15,600 bases of DNA from an uncultured Planctomycetaceae bacterium. Its GTDB lineage: Bacteria; Planctomycetota; Planctomycetia; Planctomycetales; Planctomycetaceae. Each line of letters opens with the position of its first letter. Position 1 is the stretch's first letter. Location: positions 1 through 15,600 of the forward strand of contig CAIXQV010000568.1 in assembly GCA_903921605.1 (NCBI GenBank), in the 5' to 3' direction. The translations under genes and the position numbers were made by a program. The notes beneath the pieces are model-generated. The model did no database searches, was not told the DNA's origin, and was given only the letters and a program-made list of their open reading frames with translations. Shown here one piece after another: positions 1-7,700 of this stretch.

Positions 1-1668
1 GCTTTTCAGCGTGCCTGTTCTCTGAAAGCGGATCAGTCAGAGATCCATCTGAATCTTGGTGCGGTCTTCAGAAAACTCGGACGATTCCAGGAATCACTGA
101 CATCGCTGAATCGTTCCATTGAACTGGCTCCCAATCGTCCGGAAGCCTTTGTGAATCGAGGCAATCTGTTCCTGGAGCTGCACCAGCCGGATCAGTCCCT
201 GCAGGATTATCAGCGTGCGTTGGAGTTGAATCCTCGTTCGATTGCCGGCCTTAGCGGGCTCAGTCAGTGTCTGCCAGTCTTTGGTCAGTGGAATGAAGCT
301 TTGGAAGCCGTTCGCCTGGCCAACCTCCTGGCGGATCTTGAATCACAGACGGAAGCAAGAGCAGGCTCGGTGCAATTGCGACGTCGAATGATGAGCAATC
401 TGCTGTACTGTTCCAGCCTCACGCCGGGGATGAGTCGTGAAGACGTTTTCGAAATGCACGTCAACTCCGGACGCAGCCTTGAAGAAAGCATTGTTCCGTA
501 CGTTCATGCGTCCGGAACAGATCCTGACAAGCGTCTGAGAATTGGTTACGTGTCGCCGGACTTTCGCAGCCACGCGACCATGCGATTCTTTCTGCCCTTC
601 TTTGAGGCTCATGATCACGGCAACGTGGAAGTGCATTGTTACTCGGAATTCTCGGGCTGCGATGGATTAACAGAGCGTGTTCAGAAGTCTTCGCACGGCT
701 GGTGCCGCACGAGCGAACTTTCTGATACCCAGTTAGCCGAACGCATTCAGGTAGACAGAATCGACATTCTGGTTGATCTGGCCGGGCATACGAACGGCAA
801 TCGACTGCCTGCATTTGCTCACAAGCCTTCGCCAATCCAGGTTTCGTTCCTCGGGTATCCAAACACAACCGGGATGAGTCGCATCGACTATCTGCTTGTC
901 GATGCTATTCGCGAAAGCTCCCAGACCGCGAAGTTCTTCTCGGAACAACTCGTGGCAATGCCTCACGGGGCCTGTTGCTTTCAGGCTTTGCAGGGCACAC
1001 GGATCGAGATGCCGTCTCCTGCAACGCGAAATGGTTACATCACATTCGGGTCAACTCATCGACTGGAAAAACTGTCGCATGAATGCCTGAGTTTGTGGGC
1101 TCAGGTTCTTCGTCGTGTTCCTCAGGCTCGCTTACGAGTCATTCGCGATGTGATTGGAACGAGCGAACGGCTGCGACGTCGACTATTAGAACAGCTCGCT
1201 GCGGCCGGAATTGATGTGGGGCGAGTGGACCTGCAGGGAGATGTTCCGTTGAATCATCTGGAGGTCTACGCGAACGTGGACATTCTCCTGGATGTCTTTC
1301 CGTGGCCCAGCGGCACGACGATTTATGAATCGATGTCGATGGGTGTGCCTATGCCGACGATTGCCGACCCCTATGCCGGATCGCGTGCATCAGCCTCCTG
1401 CCTTCATTTCTGCGGGTTGAATGAGCTGATCGCGGGGAACGCTGACGAATATCTCGAAATCGTAACATCGCTCGTCGGCGACCAGGATCGGCTGAATGAA
1501 ATGCGGTCAACGCTGCGAAGTCGGCTGCAGGCGGCATTCTGCGATGGCGCACGTTTTAGTCGAGATCTTGAAGCGGTCTACCGCGCGATGTGGCGACGGC
1601 ATTGTGGAGTCAGTCTGGCGGATTGTGGCTTGCCGCTGATCCTGTCCGATGAGGGAGTCATCTCATGA
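1..1668 (+). CDS. TPR / O-GlcNAc-transferase-like (GT41) glycosyltransferase, 5' partial
   Basis: The reading frame is open from base 1, so the N-terminus lies outside the window; 555 codons are visible. A GTG at 151 lies inside the repeats and is not the likely start. Residues 1 to about 110 are TPR-like helices (LNLGAVFRKLGRFQESL, then FVNRGNLFLELHQPDQSL). The rest matches the catalytic region of the O-GlcNAc transferase/SPINDLY family: RIGYVSPDFRSH at about 180-191, DILVDLAGHTNGNRL, the KPSPIQVSFLGYPNTTG stretch, HRLEKLS (its Lys aligns with the UDP-binding Lys of human OGT by my reading), and the donor-site stretch SGTTIYESMSMGVP followed by GSRASAS. The family transfers a sugar from a nucleotide donor to Ser/Thr of proteins, with the TPRs binding the acceptor. 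The usual HP after the first motif is HA here. It is the first visible gene of a five-gene operon with sugar-modifying enzymes, which suggests the donor is a modified sugar. Family assignment is secure; donor and target are unknown. Confidence 0.9.
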   Translation, partial: AFQRACSLKADQSEIHLNLGAVFRKLGRFQESLTSLNRSIELAPNRPEAFVNRGNLFLELHQPDQSLQDYQRALELNPRSIAGLSGLSQCLPVFGQWNEALEAVRLANLLADLESQTEARAGSVQLRRRMMSNLLYCSSLTPGMSREDVFEMHVNSGRSLEESIVPYVHASGTDPDKRLRIGYVSPDFRSHATMRFFLPFFEAHDHGNVEVHCYSEFSGCDGLTERVQKSSHGWCRTSELSDTQLAERIQVDRIDILVDLAGHTNGNRLPAFAHKPSPIQVSFLGYPNTTGMSRIDYLLVDAIRESSQTAKFFSEQLVAMPHGACCFQALQGTRIEMPSPATRNGYITFGSTHRLEKLSHECLSLWAQVLRRVPQARLRVIRDVIGTSERLRRRLLEQLAAAGIDVGRVDLQGDVPLNHLEVYANVDILLDVFPWPSGTTIYESMSMGVPMPTIADPYAGSRASASCLHFCGLNELIAGNADEYLEIVTSLVGDQDRLNEMRSTLRSRLQAAFCDGARFSRDLEAVYRAMWRRHCGVSLADCGLPLILSDEGVIS

Positions 1669-2330
1669 GTGTCCTCTCTCTGCCAACACAATCGTCGATC
1701 GTAAGCAGTGACGCTGAGGTTCTGGCGGACGATGTTGCGGCGTTTGGAATTGCGGCGGCCGTGGCTCTGGCTCAGCTGCCGCCAAAGATCGCGGACTTAA
1801 ATCGCACCTATCGCCGACTTGTTGCCGCGCGAGCATTGTCCTTATTGCCGGAGATTAAGCCCTGGCTGGCAAAGTCGGTGGATGTTTTCCTCCGCCATGA
1901 TGCCGTATTTGTCTTTGCCATTCATCGCGCGCCACGGGTCGGAATGGCGAACTCTGTAGAATTGTGTCAGGCCAGATTTGTGGTCGATGAGACGGGGCGT
2001 CAGCAGACACTGCGGCAGGAGGGAACTCTGCCGAACCTGTCGACCGTTCACGCCTTTGTGACAGGACATCTCGGCCACCTCAGCGATGAAACTCCGGAAG
2101 TCGCGCTGAGCGACTGGCACCCCGTGCTCTATCGCCCGGATCTTGGTCCTGCATTTATGACGACGTCATCGCCGGGGCCAATGCCTGAGAATTTGCGCCA
2201 GAGTCTTCTGCCAGTTCATTCCGCCGAACGAGTGCTGATGATTCCCGGAAGAATCAAAGTCTGGTGTCAGGGCCCGAGCTGCGGCATTCACGATCCCTCC
2301 GATGTTGACCGCACAGGAGAGCTTGTATGA
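1665..2330 (+). CDS. Hypothetical protein within glycosylation operon
   Basis: A 221-residue protein that I do not recognise. It starts with an ATGA overlap on the glycosyltransferase stop, preceded by a good ribosome site GAGGGAG at 1651-1657, and its own stop overlaps the next start by four bases, so it is translationally coupled on both sides. There is no signal peptide and no clear membrane segment. Residues 20-70 look helical (AAFGIAAAVALAQLPP, then RRLVAARALSLLPEIKPWL). The middle has alternating hydrophobic stretches (DAVFVFAIHRAPRV, VELCQARFVVDETG), and there is a Trp/Pro-rich region near residues 149-160 (SDWHPVLYRPDLGP). Two cysteines close to the C-terminus (WCQGPSCGIHDP) could bind metal or form a disulfide, but nothing proves it. 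Its place between a glycosyltransferase and an aminotransferase argues for a role in the same pathway, perhaps as an accessory or acceptor-binding subunit; this is inference only. Confidence 0.8.
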   Translation: MSVLSLPTQSSIVSSDAEVLADDVAAFGIAAAVALAQLPPKIADLNRTYRRLVAARALSLLPEIKPWLAKSVDVFLRHDAVFVFAIHRAPRVGMANSVELCQARFVVDETGRQQTLRQEGTLPNLSTVHAFVTGHLGHLSDETPEVALSDWHPVLYRPDLGPAFMTTSSPGPMPENLRQSLLPVHSAERVLMIPGRIKVWCQGPSCGIHDPSDVDRTGELV

Positions 2331-3628
2331 AGTCTTCTCCTTATCAACTGGCTGCATTTGGCGGTGCACCGGCGTTCCGGAAACCACTCCACGTGGGACA
2401 GCCAATTCTGATCAATCCGGACTCGATGTTGGCCGACTTCGACAGCGTGATGCGATCGGGGCAGTTGACGAACAACGGGCCTCGACTGCAGGAATTCGAA
2501 TCAGCAATCGCCCGTGTGTGTCGCACCAAACATGCAATCGCCACCTGCAACGCCACAATCGCGCTGCAGATCGCTGCACGAGCTTTGCATCTCAGCGGCG
2601 AAGTGATTGTCCCGGCGTTTACTTTTATCGCCACGGCGCATGCGTTGGAATGGATCGGTCTTGAGCCCGTCTTTGCGGATGTGGATCCTCAGACGCATAC
2701 TCTGGATCTGAAATCCGCCGAAGAGTGTATTACGCCTCGAACGTCGGCGATTCTGCCAGTGCATTTGTGGGGCCATGTTTGTCGCACACGGCAACTGGAT
2801 GAACTGTGTCGAAGTCGACGACTGCGACTGCTTTATGATTCCAGTCACGCTTTTGGGTGTCAGCAGGACGGGGTTCCTGTGGGGAATTTCGGGGACGCAG
2901 AAGTCTTCAGTTTCCATGCCACAAAGTTTGTTCACGCCTTCGAAGGTGGTGCGATCGTCACGAATGATGATGGAGTCGCTGACCGTTGTCGCCGGCTGCG
3001 AGCCTTCGGGATTTCAGGGCTCACGGAGATCTCCGACGTCGGTACGAACGGTAAAATGCACGAGCTGTCGGCTGTCGCGGGGCTGCATTCCATCGCCACG
3101 ATGTCCGGCCGAGTTGCGGCGAATCGAGCGAATCGCATGGTGTATGCCTGCCATTGTCAATCATTAAATGGACTGTCACTCTTGTCGACTCCGGAAGGCA
3201 ATGAGAGCAACGGGCAGTACCTCGTTCTGACTGTCGACGAACAGCAGTTCGGGCTGAATCGTGATCAGATTGTGAGTCTGCTGAGAGCAGAAGGCGTGTT
3301 CGCTCGAAGCTATTTTTCGCCGGGTTGTCATCAGGCCGAACCTTATCGTAGCGCGGATTCCGGACGGCATGTTCGAGTGTCACTGGATGTCACCGAGACT
3401 CTGTCTAAAACGGTGTTGCAGTTGCCCACAGGGCCGGCCGTGGCTCCCGCAGATGCTCACAAGGTCGGCTTGTTGTTGAGACTTCTGCACCAGCATGCGG
3501 CTGAGGTTCAGCGACTGTGGTCCAGTTCAGAGAATTGCCTGCAGTATCATCCGGCAGATCCCGCTCGTCCGGCGATCACCGTCCGTGAAGTTGTTCATCG
3601 AGATACCAAATTGCGAGAGGCCGGTTGA
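2327..3628 (+). CDS. DegT/DnrJ/EryC1-type PLP-dependent sugar aminotransferase
   Basis: The 433-residue product has the order of motifs of this fold-type I aminotransferase family: GQLTNNGP (45-52), the cofactor-phosphate loop region ATCNATIAL (72-80), VPAFTFIATAHAL (95-107), FADVDPQTHTLDL (116-128), YDSSHAFG with the ring-nitrogen Asp171, and FSFHATKFVHAFEGG with the probable Schiff-base Lys200, followed by VGTNGKMHELSAVAGL (238-253). Family members transfer an amino group from glutamate to a keto group on an NDP-sugar. About 30-40 residues after the core are polar and not conserved by eye. The start is an ATGA overlap with the previous gene, with AGGAG at 2315-2319. No dehydratase or keto-sugar-forming enzyme is seen in the window, so the substrate must be made by genes elsewhere, possibly upstream. 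Which amino sugar is formed cannot be told from the sequence. Confidence 0.92.
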   Translation: MKSSPYQLAAFGGAPAFRKPLHVGQPILINPDSMLADFDSVMRSGQLTNNGPRLQEFESAIARVCRTKHAIATCNATIALQIAARALHLSGEVIVPAFTFIATAHALEWIGLEPVFADVDPQTHTLDLKSAEECITPRTSAILPVHLWGHVCRTRQLDELCRSRRLRLLYDSSHAFGCQQDGVPVGNFGDAEVFSFHATKFVHAFEGGAIVTNDDGVADRCRRLRAFGISGLTEISDVGTNGKMHELSAVAGLHSIATMSGRVAANRANRMVYACHCQSLNGLSLLSTPEGNESNGQYLVLTVDEQQFGLNRDQIVSLLRAEGVFARSYFSPGCHQAEPYRSADSGRHVRVSLDVTETLSKTVLQLPTGPAVAPADAHKVGLLLRLLHQHAAEVQRLWSSSENCLQYHPADPARPAITVREVVHRDTKLREAG

Positions 3629-4410
3629 TGCCCACGATCAGTACGAGAAACGCGGTTGAGAATCCGGTTGTTGATCGATCGGTGATGCCGAATGATGTCG
3701 TGAATGGTCGCACAGAACTCTGCGACCGTTTGCTGGAGTCTCCGATTCCGCGGCACGAACTCATTCGGAATCTCGGACTGTACATGCTTCCGATGGAAGT
3801 TCGCCGCACATTGTTCTTCAGCGATCTGTATCAACAGATCGTGAACGTCCCCGGAGTCATTCTGGAGTTTGGAACTCGCTGGGGCCAGAATCTGGCCATC
3901 ATGCAGTCTCTGCGGTCCATTCTGGAACCGTACCATCATCGACGTCGCATTGTCGGGTTTGATACCTTCGAAGGATTTCCGTCCGTTGCTGCCGAAGATG
4001 GTTCCGCCGATGCAGCCCACGTCGGAGCTTATGCCGTCACTGATAACTACGCCGAATATTTGCGAGAGCTGATGGCCCTGCGTGAGCAGCAATCACCCTT
4101 GCCGGAAGTTCGTAAGTTTGAGATTATCAAAGGCAACGCTCCCGAGCAGTTGGAGCTGTATTTGAAGCGACATCCGGAAACGATCGTGGCGCTGGCCTAC
4201 TTTGATATGGATCTTTATCAGCCTACCGTGGACTGCTTGAAGTTGCTGAGCGGCCGCCTGACCAAAGGCACGGTGGTCGGCTTTGATGAACTGAATCATG
4301 CTGCGTTTCCGGGTGAGACAACCGCTGTGCGTGAGGTTCTGGGATTGTCTTCAATCCGCCTGAAACGCAGCCCGTGGAGTGGCGATGAATCCTACTTTGT
4401 CGTCGAGTAA
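3628..4410 (+). CDS. TylF/MycF-like class I SAM-dependent methyltransferase
   Basis: A 260-residue product. I chose ATG 3628, overlapping the upstream stop by one base and lying 7 bases after GAGAGG (3615-3620), over the TTG one codon earlier. The N-terminal 70 residues are helical. The SAM-binding motif is VILEFGTRWGQNLA (77-90), followed by the acidic strand end IVGFDTFEGFP (108-118), a signature of macrocin-type sugar O-methyltransferases. YFDMDLYQPT (191-200) and VVGFDELNHAAFPGE (216-230) match the acidic metal-site regions of the TylF/MycF group. Known members methylate a sugar hydroxyl with Mg2+ bound by such aspartates. The operon context with a sugar aminotransferase and a glycosyltransferase supports a sugar as substrate. 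It is a cytosolic protein with no export signal. Methyltransferase assignment is firm; sugar O-methylation is likely; the exact acceptor is unknown. Confidence 0.87.
   Translation: MPTISTRNAVENPVVDRSVMPNDVVNGRTELCDRLLESPIPRHELIRNLGLYMLPMEVRRTLFFSDLYQQIVNVPGVILEFGTRWGQNLAIMQSLRSILEPYHHRRRIVGFDTFEGFPSVAAEDGSADAAHVGAYAVTDNYAEYLRELMALREQQSPLPEVRKFEIIKGNAPEQLELYLKRHPETIVALAYFDMDLYQPTVDCLKLLSGRLTKGTVVGFDELNHAAFPGETTAVREVLGLSSIRLKRSPWSGDESYFVVE
4376..4379 (+). promoter_or_regulatory. Ribosome binding site that favours start 4385
   Basis: GGAG lies five bases before ATG 4385, inside the end of the preceding methyltransferase gene. The alternative in-frame ATG at 4421, ten bases after the preceding stop, has no purine-rich stretch at a suitable distance. 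This decides the start only weakly, because the extra twelve residues are not recognisably conserved. Confidence 0.45.
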
Positions 4411-5107
4411 CACGCTTCACATGAGCACGCAGACATCCAACACCTCGATCTCCACCGGCTCCGAATTGCCCGACTATCACGAGATTCGGACGTGTACTGA
4501 ATCCTACTATGCGCGACTTGGTGATTCCGCGCTGGGCATGGGCTGGCCCAATATTCCGGATGCGGTGCGGCGTTACGAAGTGATGCTGGATGTAATCCCC
4601 AACCGCCACGCGCTGACGCAGTCAGTTCGTGTACTTGATCTCGGCTGTGGCTGCGGACATCTGTACGAGCATCTGCAGAAGCAATCTGCCACATCGATCG
4701 AATACACGGGAATCGATCTGTCAGAACAGTTTATTCAGCGTTGCGTGGAAAAGTATCCTCAGGCCGACTTCCGGCAGATGGACATTCTGCAAACGCCAGA
4801 GCTGCTGGAGTCGTTCGACTACATCATCATTAATGGCATCTTTACGTCTCGCTGCTCCATGAGTTTTGAGCAGATGTGGAGCTTCGTGCAGGCTATGCTG
4901 AAACTAGCCTTCAGTCGAGCTCGCCACGGTTTGGTGTTCAACGCGATGTCCAAACAGGTGGATTGGGAACGAGAAGACTTGTTCCATTTGCCGTTGGACA
5001 CGTTCGCCAGTTTTTGCTGCCACAATCTCAGCCGCCACTTCGTAATTCGCAACGACTACGGTCTGTACGAGTTTGCCGCGTATGTCTATCAGCAGCCTCG
5101 AGCCTAA
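4385..5107 (+). CDS. Class I SAM-dependent methyltransferase
   Basis: A product of 240 residues if started at ATG 4385, or 228 from ATG 4421. I prefer 4385 because GGAG (4376-4379) sits 5 bases before it, whereas 4421 has no clear ribosome site; this start overlaps the previous gene by 26 bases. The first 28 residues are Ser/Thr-rich and probably disordered. Motif I is VRVLDLGCGCGHL (81-93), the acidic residue after strand 2 is in YTGIDLSEQF (107-116), and DFRQMDIL (128-135) is the next SAM-contact region. The C-terminal part (NGIFTSRCSMSFEQM, GLVFNAMSKQVDWE, then NDYGLYEFAAYVYQ) resembles methyltransferases that I associate with bacterial glycan clusters. It is the last gene of the operon and is followed by an intrinsic terminator. 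It may methylate the sugar or an amino group introduced by the aminotransferase; substrate unknown. Confidence 0.85.
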   Translation: MNPTLSSSNTLHMSTQTSNTSISTGSELPDYHEIRTCTESYYARLGDSALGMGWPNIPDAVRRYEVMLDVIPNRHALTQSVRVLDLGCGCGHLYEHLQKQSATSIEYTGIDLSEQFIQRCVEKYPQADFRQMDILQTPELLESFDYIIINGIFTSRCSMSFEQMWSFVQAMLKLAFSRARHGLVFNAMSKQVDWEREDLFHLPLDTFASFCCHNLSRHFVIRNDYGLYEFAAYVYQQPRA

Positions 5108-5164
5108 CGAACCACGACGCCGCCATGAACGGCAACGCGTGTAACGGATTCACTTCAAAAGAAG

Positions 5165-5201
5165 AGGACTTGGAGTGAAGTGCTCCAAGTCCTGTCTTTT
5201 T
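5165..5201 (+). terminator. Intrinsic (Rho-independent) terminator of the glycosylation operon
   Basis: AGGACTTGGAG (5165-5175) and CTCCAAGTCCT (5183-5193) form a perfect 11-bp stem with a 7-base loop, followed by GTCTTTTT (5194-5201). It begins 57 bases after the stop of the last operon gene. The U-tract is on the + strand side, so it terminates the left operon and separates it from the DUF1501/WD40 unit. Confidence 0.92.
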
Positions 5202-5268
5202 CCGGGTTTTGTGATGTTGTCGAATTTCGAAAACAAATGCACCCGGTAGAGTTCGAAGGAGGTTTTGC

Positions 5269-5349
5269 TTGCTGCGAGAGTATCGCCCGGACCTGGAGTA
5301 TGAAGGCGGCTTTGGCTGTTGTTATGAGCCTCATTTGAGGCTACCATGA
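5269..5349 (+). CDS. Possible 26-residue leader ORF
   Basis: AAGGAGG (5256-5262) sits six bases before a TTG that opens 26 codons ending in TGA at 5347-5349. The peptide would have two adjacent Cys (FGCCYE) and acidic/aromatic residues (REYRPDLEYEGG), with no hydrophobic core. The ribosome site is the best in this spacer, which is why it is recorded. Against it: a rare start codon, very short length and no recognised relative. It could also be a chance purine run in an untranslated leader. Confidence 0.15.
   Translation: MLREYRPDLEYEGGFGCCYEPHLRLP
5327..5342. repeat. Short palindrome in the DUF1501 leader
   Basis: AGCCTCA, two bases, TGAGGCT: perfect 7-base arms, 58 bases before the DUF1501 start. 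A two-base loop is too tight for an ideal hairpin, so it may be a protein-binding site or a hairpin with fewer closed pairs. No T-tract follows, so it is not an intrinsic terminator. Confidence 0.5.
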
Positions 5350-5400
5350 CGGTCCCTCCTGCCCCACCAGCCTCCCAAAGCACCAATACCGGGGATTGTT

Positions 5401-6708
5401 ATGAAGCGTCATCACCCGTGTGGATCGACGGAACACGGACTCAGCCGTCGCGCGTTTTTGAACCGAACGGCGCTGGGGTCTGTTGGCCTGGCCGCTGGCC
5501 TTGGCGACATCATTACATCAAGGACGGCGATCGCTGAACAAGTTCAGGCGAAGAGTAAACGCGTTCTCAACATCTTTCTGCATGGCGGTGTCAGCCAATT
5601 GGAAACGTGGGATCCCAAACCGAACACAGACACTGGCGGTCCGTTTCGGGCCATTCCAACTTCGGTGCCCGGAATGCATATTTGCGAACTTCTGCCGCAC
5701 ACGGCGAAGCAGATGCATCGCCTGTCGATTGTGCGCAGCCTTGATACAAACAACGGTGATCATGCCCGCGGTGTCACGGAGATGACAACCGGGCACGGGC
5801 GGATGCCGGGCGTTGATTTTCCTCACCTCGGCGCAGTCACCGCTCGATCCCTGATGCCAGAGACATTTGTGCTGCCGGGGCATGTCCTGATTCGCAGCTC
5901 TCCCGGCGGAAGAAATGTGGAGTCGGAATTTCACTCAGCCGCGTACCTCGGGCCACGTTTCGCCAGCATGGCACTGTATGATGGCAATCCTCCCAAGTTT
6001 GACGATCGCCCCGGCGATATCACGGACGAAGCCGACGTGCGGCGAAATGCCATTCGCGAACGGGCCAACGAAAGGTTTTTACGACGACGACGCACGGCAG
6101 AAACCGAGGCCTACAACTTTTCCTATACTCAGGCGCGCGAGTTACTGGCTAACCGGCATGTTTTTGAAATCAGCCGAGAGTCCGCAAGCGATCAGGAGCG
6201 ATACGGCACCAGCCAGTTTGGGAAGCACTGTCTGCTCGCCAGGAGACTGCTGGAGAACGGAGTTCCCTACGTTCAGGTGAACCATGCCGACTATGACACG
6301 CATCATGAGAACTTCGACTTTCACATTGAGCAGCTCGGTGAATTTGATCAGCCATTCGCAACACTCGTCGCCGATCTGGCAGATCGCGGATTGCTGGCCG
6401 ACACTCTCATCTGCGTGATGAGCGAGTTTGGGCGCACTCCAAAAATCAACAAGACGTATGGACGTGATCACTGGGGAACAGCCTGGAGCGTTGTGCTGGG
6501 CGGTTCATCCATCCAGCCGGGTGCGGTGATTGGCAAGACGAACGCGAACGGAACAGCGGTGACTGATCGTGCGGTCGATCATGGTCACATCTTTCACACG
6601 ATTCTTCAGGCTGTCGGTGTTGATTCGATGGGTGAGTTCGAGATTGCCGGACGAACATTTCCGGTTGCTGATCCCTCCCGGGGAGCCATTGCGGAGTTGT
6701 TGACATGA
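5401..6708 (+). CDS. DUF1501 family protein (Tat-exported, sulfatase/phosphatase-like fold)
   Basis: The 435-residue product starts with a twin-arginine signal: SRRAFL at 15-20, then the hydrophobic GSVGLAAGLGDIITS, ending near residue 45 (TAIAEQ). Family-typical motifs follow: IFLHGGVSQLETWDPKP (58-74), VRSLDTNNGDHARG (111-124), VNHADYDTHHENFDFH (293-308) and SEFGRTPKINKTYGRDHWGTAW (341-362, split here between the SEFGRTP and GRDHW motifs). These place it in DUF1501, a family abundant in Planctomycetota with the alkaline-phosphatase/sulfatase superfamily fold. Its Asp/His-rich motifs could bind metals, but no reaction is established for the family as far as I know. Export through Tat implies it folds in the cytoplasm first, often with a cofactor. 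The ribosome site is GGGGA (5391-5395). It overlaps the WD40 gene by four bases. In other planctomycete clusters DUF1501 genes often sit next to DUF1549/DUF1553 genes; none is seen here. Confidence 0.93.
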   Translation: MKRHHPCGSTEHGLSRRAFLNRTALGSVGLAAGLGDIITSRTAIAEQVQAKSKRVLNIFLHGGVSQLETWDPKPNTDTGGPFRAIPTSVPGMHICELLPHTAKQMHRLSIVRSLDTNNGDHARGVTEMTTGHGRMPGVDFPHLGAVTARSLMPETFVLPGHVLIRSSPGGRNVESEFHSAAYLGPRFASMALYDGNPPKFDDRPGDITDEADVRRNAIRERANERFLRRRRTAETEAYNFSYTQARELLANRHVFEISRESASDQERYGTSQFGKHCLLARRLLENGVPYVQVNHADYDTHHENFDFHIEQLGEFDQPFATLVADLADRGLLADTLICVMSEFGRTPKINKTYGRDHWGTAWSVVLGGSSIQPGAVIGKTNANGTAVTDRAVDHGHIFHTILQAVGVDSMGEFEIAGRTFPVADPSRGAIAELLT

Positions 6709-7700
6709 CTGCGAACGCCTCCGTCGATCCTCAACAGACAAAGCTGCTGCAGGAGTATAAGCTCGATCGCCCTCTGACTGCGTGCCACTGGGATCCCCAG
6801 TCACGTTTCATCTTCTGCGGCGCTGAAGACTTTCTGATTCATCGCATCGATCCGGCCAGTGGCCAGAAGATCTCGTTGGCCGCGCACGACAGTTGGATTC
6901 GTGCCTTTGGATCATCTCTCGATGGAGAGACGCTCTATAGCGGAGGATACGACGGTCGGCTGATCTACTGGCCAGCTTCTGCTGAGAAGCCGGAACCATC
7001 GCGAATTATTGAAGCGCATCAGGGCTGGGTTCGCGCGATCGCTGTGAGTCCTGATGGGAAGCATGTCGCAACGTGCGGCAATGATCGATTGGTCAAGGTC
7101 TGGGATGCGGCCACTGGAACGCTCGTCCGTGAGTTTTCCGGGCACGCAAATCACGTCTACAACCTGATCTATTCTCAGGATTCCCGCCAGTTGTTTTCAT
7201 GTGACCTCAAGGGCGTCGTAAACGCCTGGGCACCTGATGCGGACAAGCCTCGGGCTCTCGTGACTGTCGAGCAACTGCATGGATACGACACGACGTTTCG
7301 AGCGGACATCGGAGGAGCTCGCAGCATTGCACTGCGAGGCGATGGCGGTCAGATTGCTCTGGGGGGAATTACGAAAGTCTCGAATGCGTTCGCTGGCGTG
7401 GGGGAAATCATTGTCGCTCTTGTGAGCCCTGCCGATGGAAAACTGGATCTCGTTCTGCAGTCCAAAGACAAAGTCACGGGGACCACCTGGGGACTGGCCT
7501 GGCATCCGGACGGATTCTGGGTTGGTCTATCCGGAGGAGGTGGTGGCGGCTGGCTCTACTTCTGGAAGGGCGATGGCGCAGATGAATTCTTCCGTCTGCA
7601 ACTGAAGAATGACGGACGTGGAATGAGTTTGTCGCCCGACGGCAAGCAGGTTGCCGTGGCCCATGTGGACCATCACCTTCGCACTTACTCATTGGTCTAA
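6705..7700 (+). CDS. WD40 repeat (beta-propeller) protein
   Basis: A 331-residue protein of WD40 repeats with no signal peptide. Repeat-like units are recognisable at about 20-55 (PLTACHWDPQSRFIFCGAED), 60-100 (AAHDSWIRAF...LYSGGYDGRLIYW), 104-145 (EAHQGWVRAIAVSPDGKH...VKVWDAATG, the most canonical, with KVWD at 131-134), 146-180 (GHANHVYNLIYSQDS) and weaker ones to the C-terminus (GTTWGLAWHPDG; GRGMSLSPDGKQVAVAHVD), consistent with one seven-bladed propeller. A glycine run (LSGGGGGGWLYFW) lies near residues 275-287. Such propellers are protein-binding scaffolds. The start is an ATGA overlap with the DUF1501 stop, with GGAG at 6693-6696, so the two are made together. The WD40 product appears cytosolic while its partner is Tat-exported, so a role before export is possible but unproven. 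Confidence 0.9.
   Translation: MTANASVDPQQTKLLQEYKLDRPLTACHWDPQSRFIFCGAEDFLIHRIDPASGQKISLAAHDSWIRAFGSSLDGETLYSGGYDGRLIYWPASAEKPEPSRIIEAHQGWVRAIAVSPDGKHVATCGNDRLVKVWDAATGTLVREFSGHANHVYNLIYSQDSRQLFSCDLKGVVNAWAPDADKPRALVTVEQLHGYDTTFRADIGGARSIALRGDGGQIALGGITKVSNAFAGVGEIIVALVSPADGKLDLVLQSKDKVTGTTWGLAWHPDGFWVGLSGGGGGGWLYFWKGDGADEFFRLQLKNDGRGMSLSPDGKQVAVAHVDHHLRTYSLV

Larger units (their letters stand above)
5202..5400 (+). other. Spacer/leader upstream of the DUF1501 gene
   Basis: After the terminator there are about 200 bases before the DUF1501 start; the promoter for that gene should lie here. I see no pair of -35/-10 boxes with good spacing. The stretch holds an 11-base palindrome centred at 5225 (TCGAA-T-TTCGA), a strong AAGGAGG at 5256-5262 and a second palindrome at 5327-5342. 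Confidence 0.5.

Noticed and set aside
461..868. 135-codon ORF on the minus strand inside the glycosyltransferase gene
   Set aside because: It lies opposite a clearly conserved coding region, has no ribosome site or recognisable motif, and a composition typical of an antisense shadow.
5150..5386. 78-codon minus-strand ORF across the spacer after the left operon
   Set aside because: It runs through the perfect terminator stem, has no known motif and no plausible ribosome site.
5346..5537. 63-codon + strand ORF starting just before the DUF1501 gene
   Set aside because: Most of it overlaps the DUF1501 signal-peptide region in another frame, and the Tat motif supports the DUF1501 frame.
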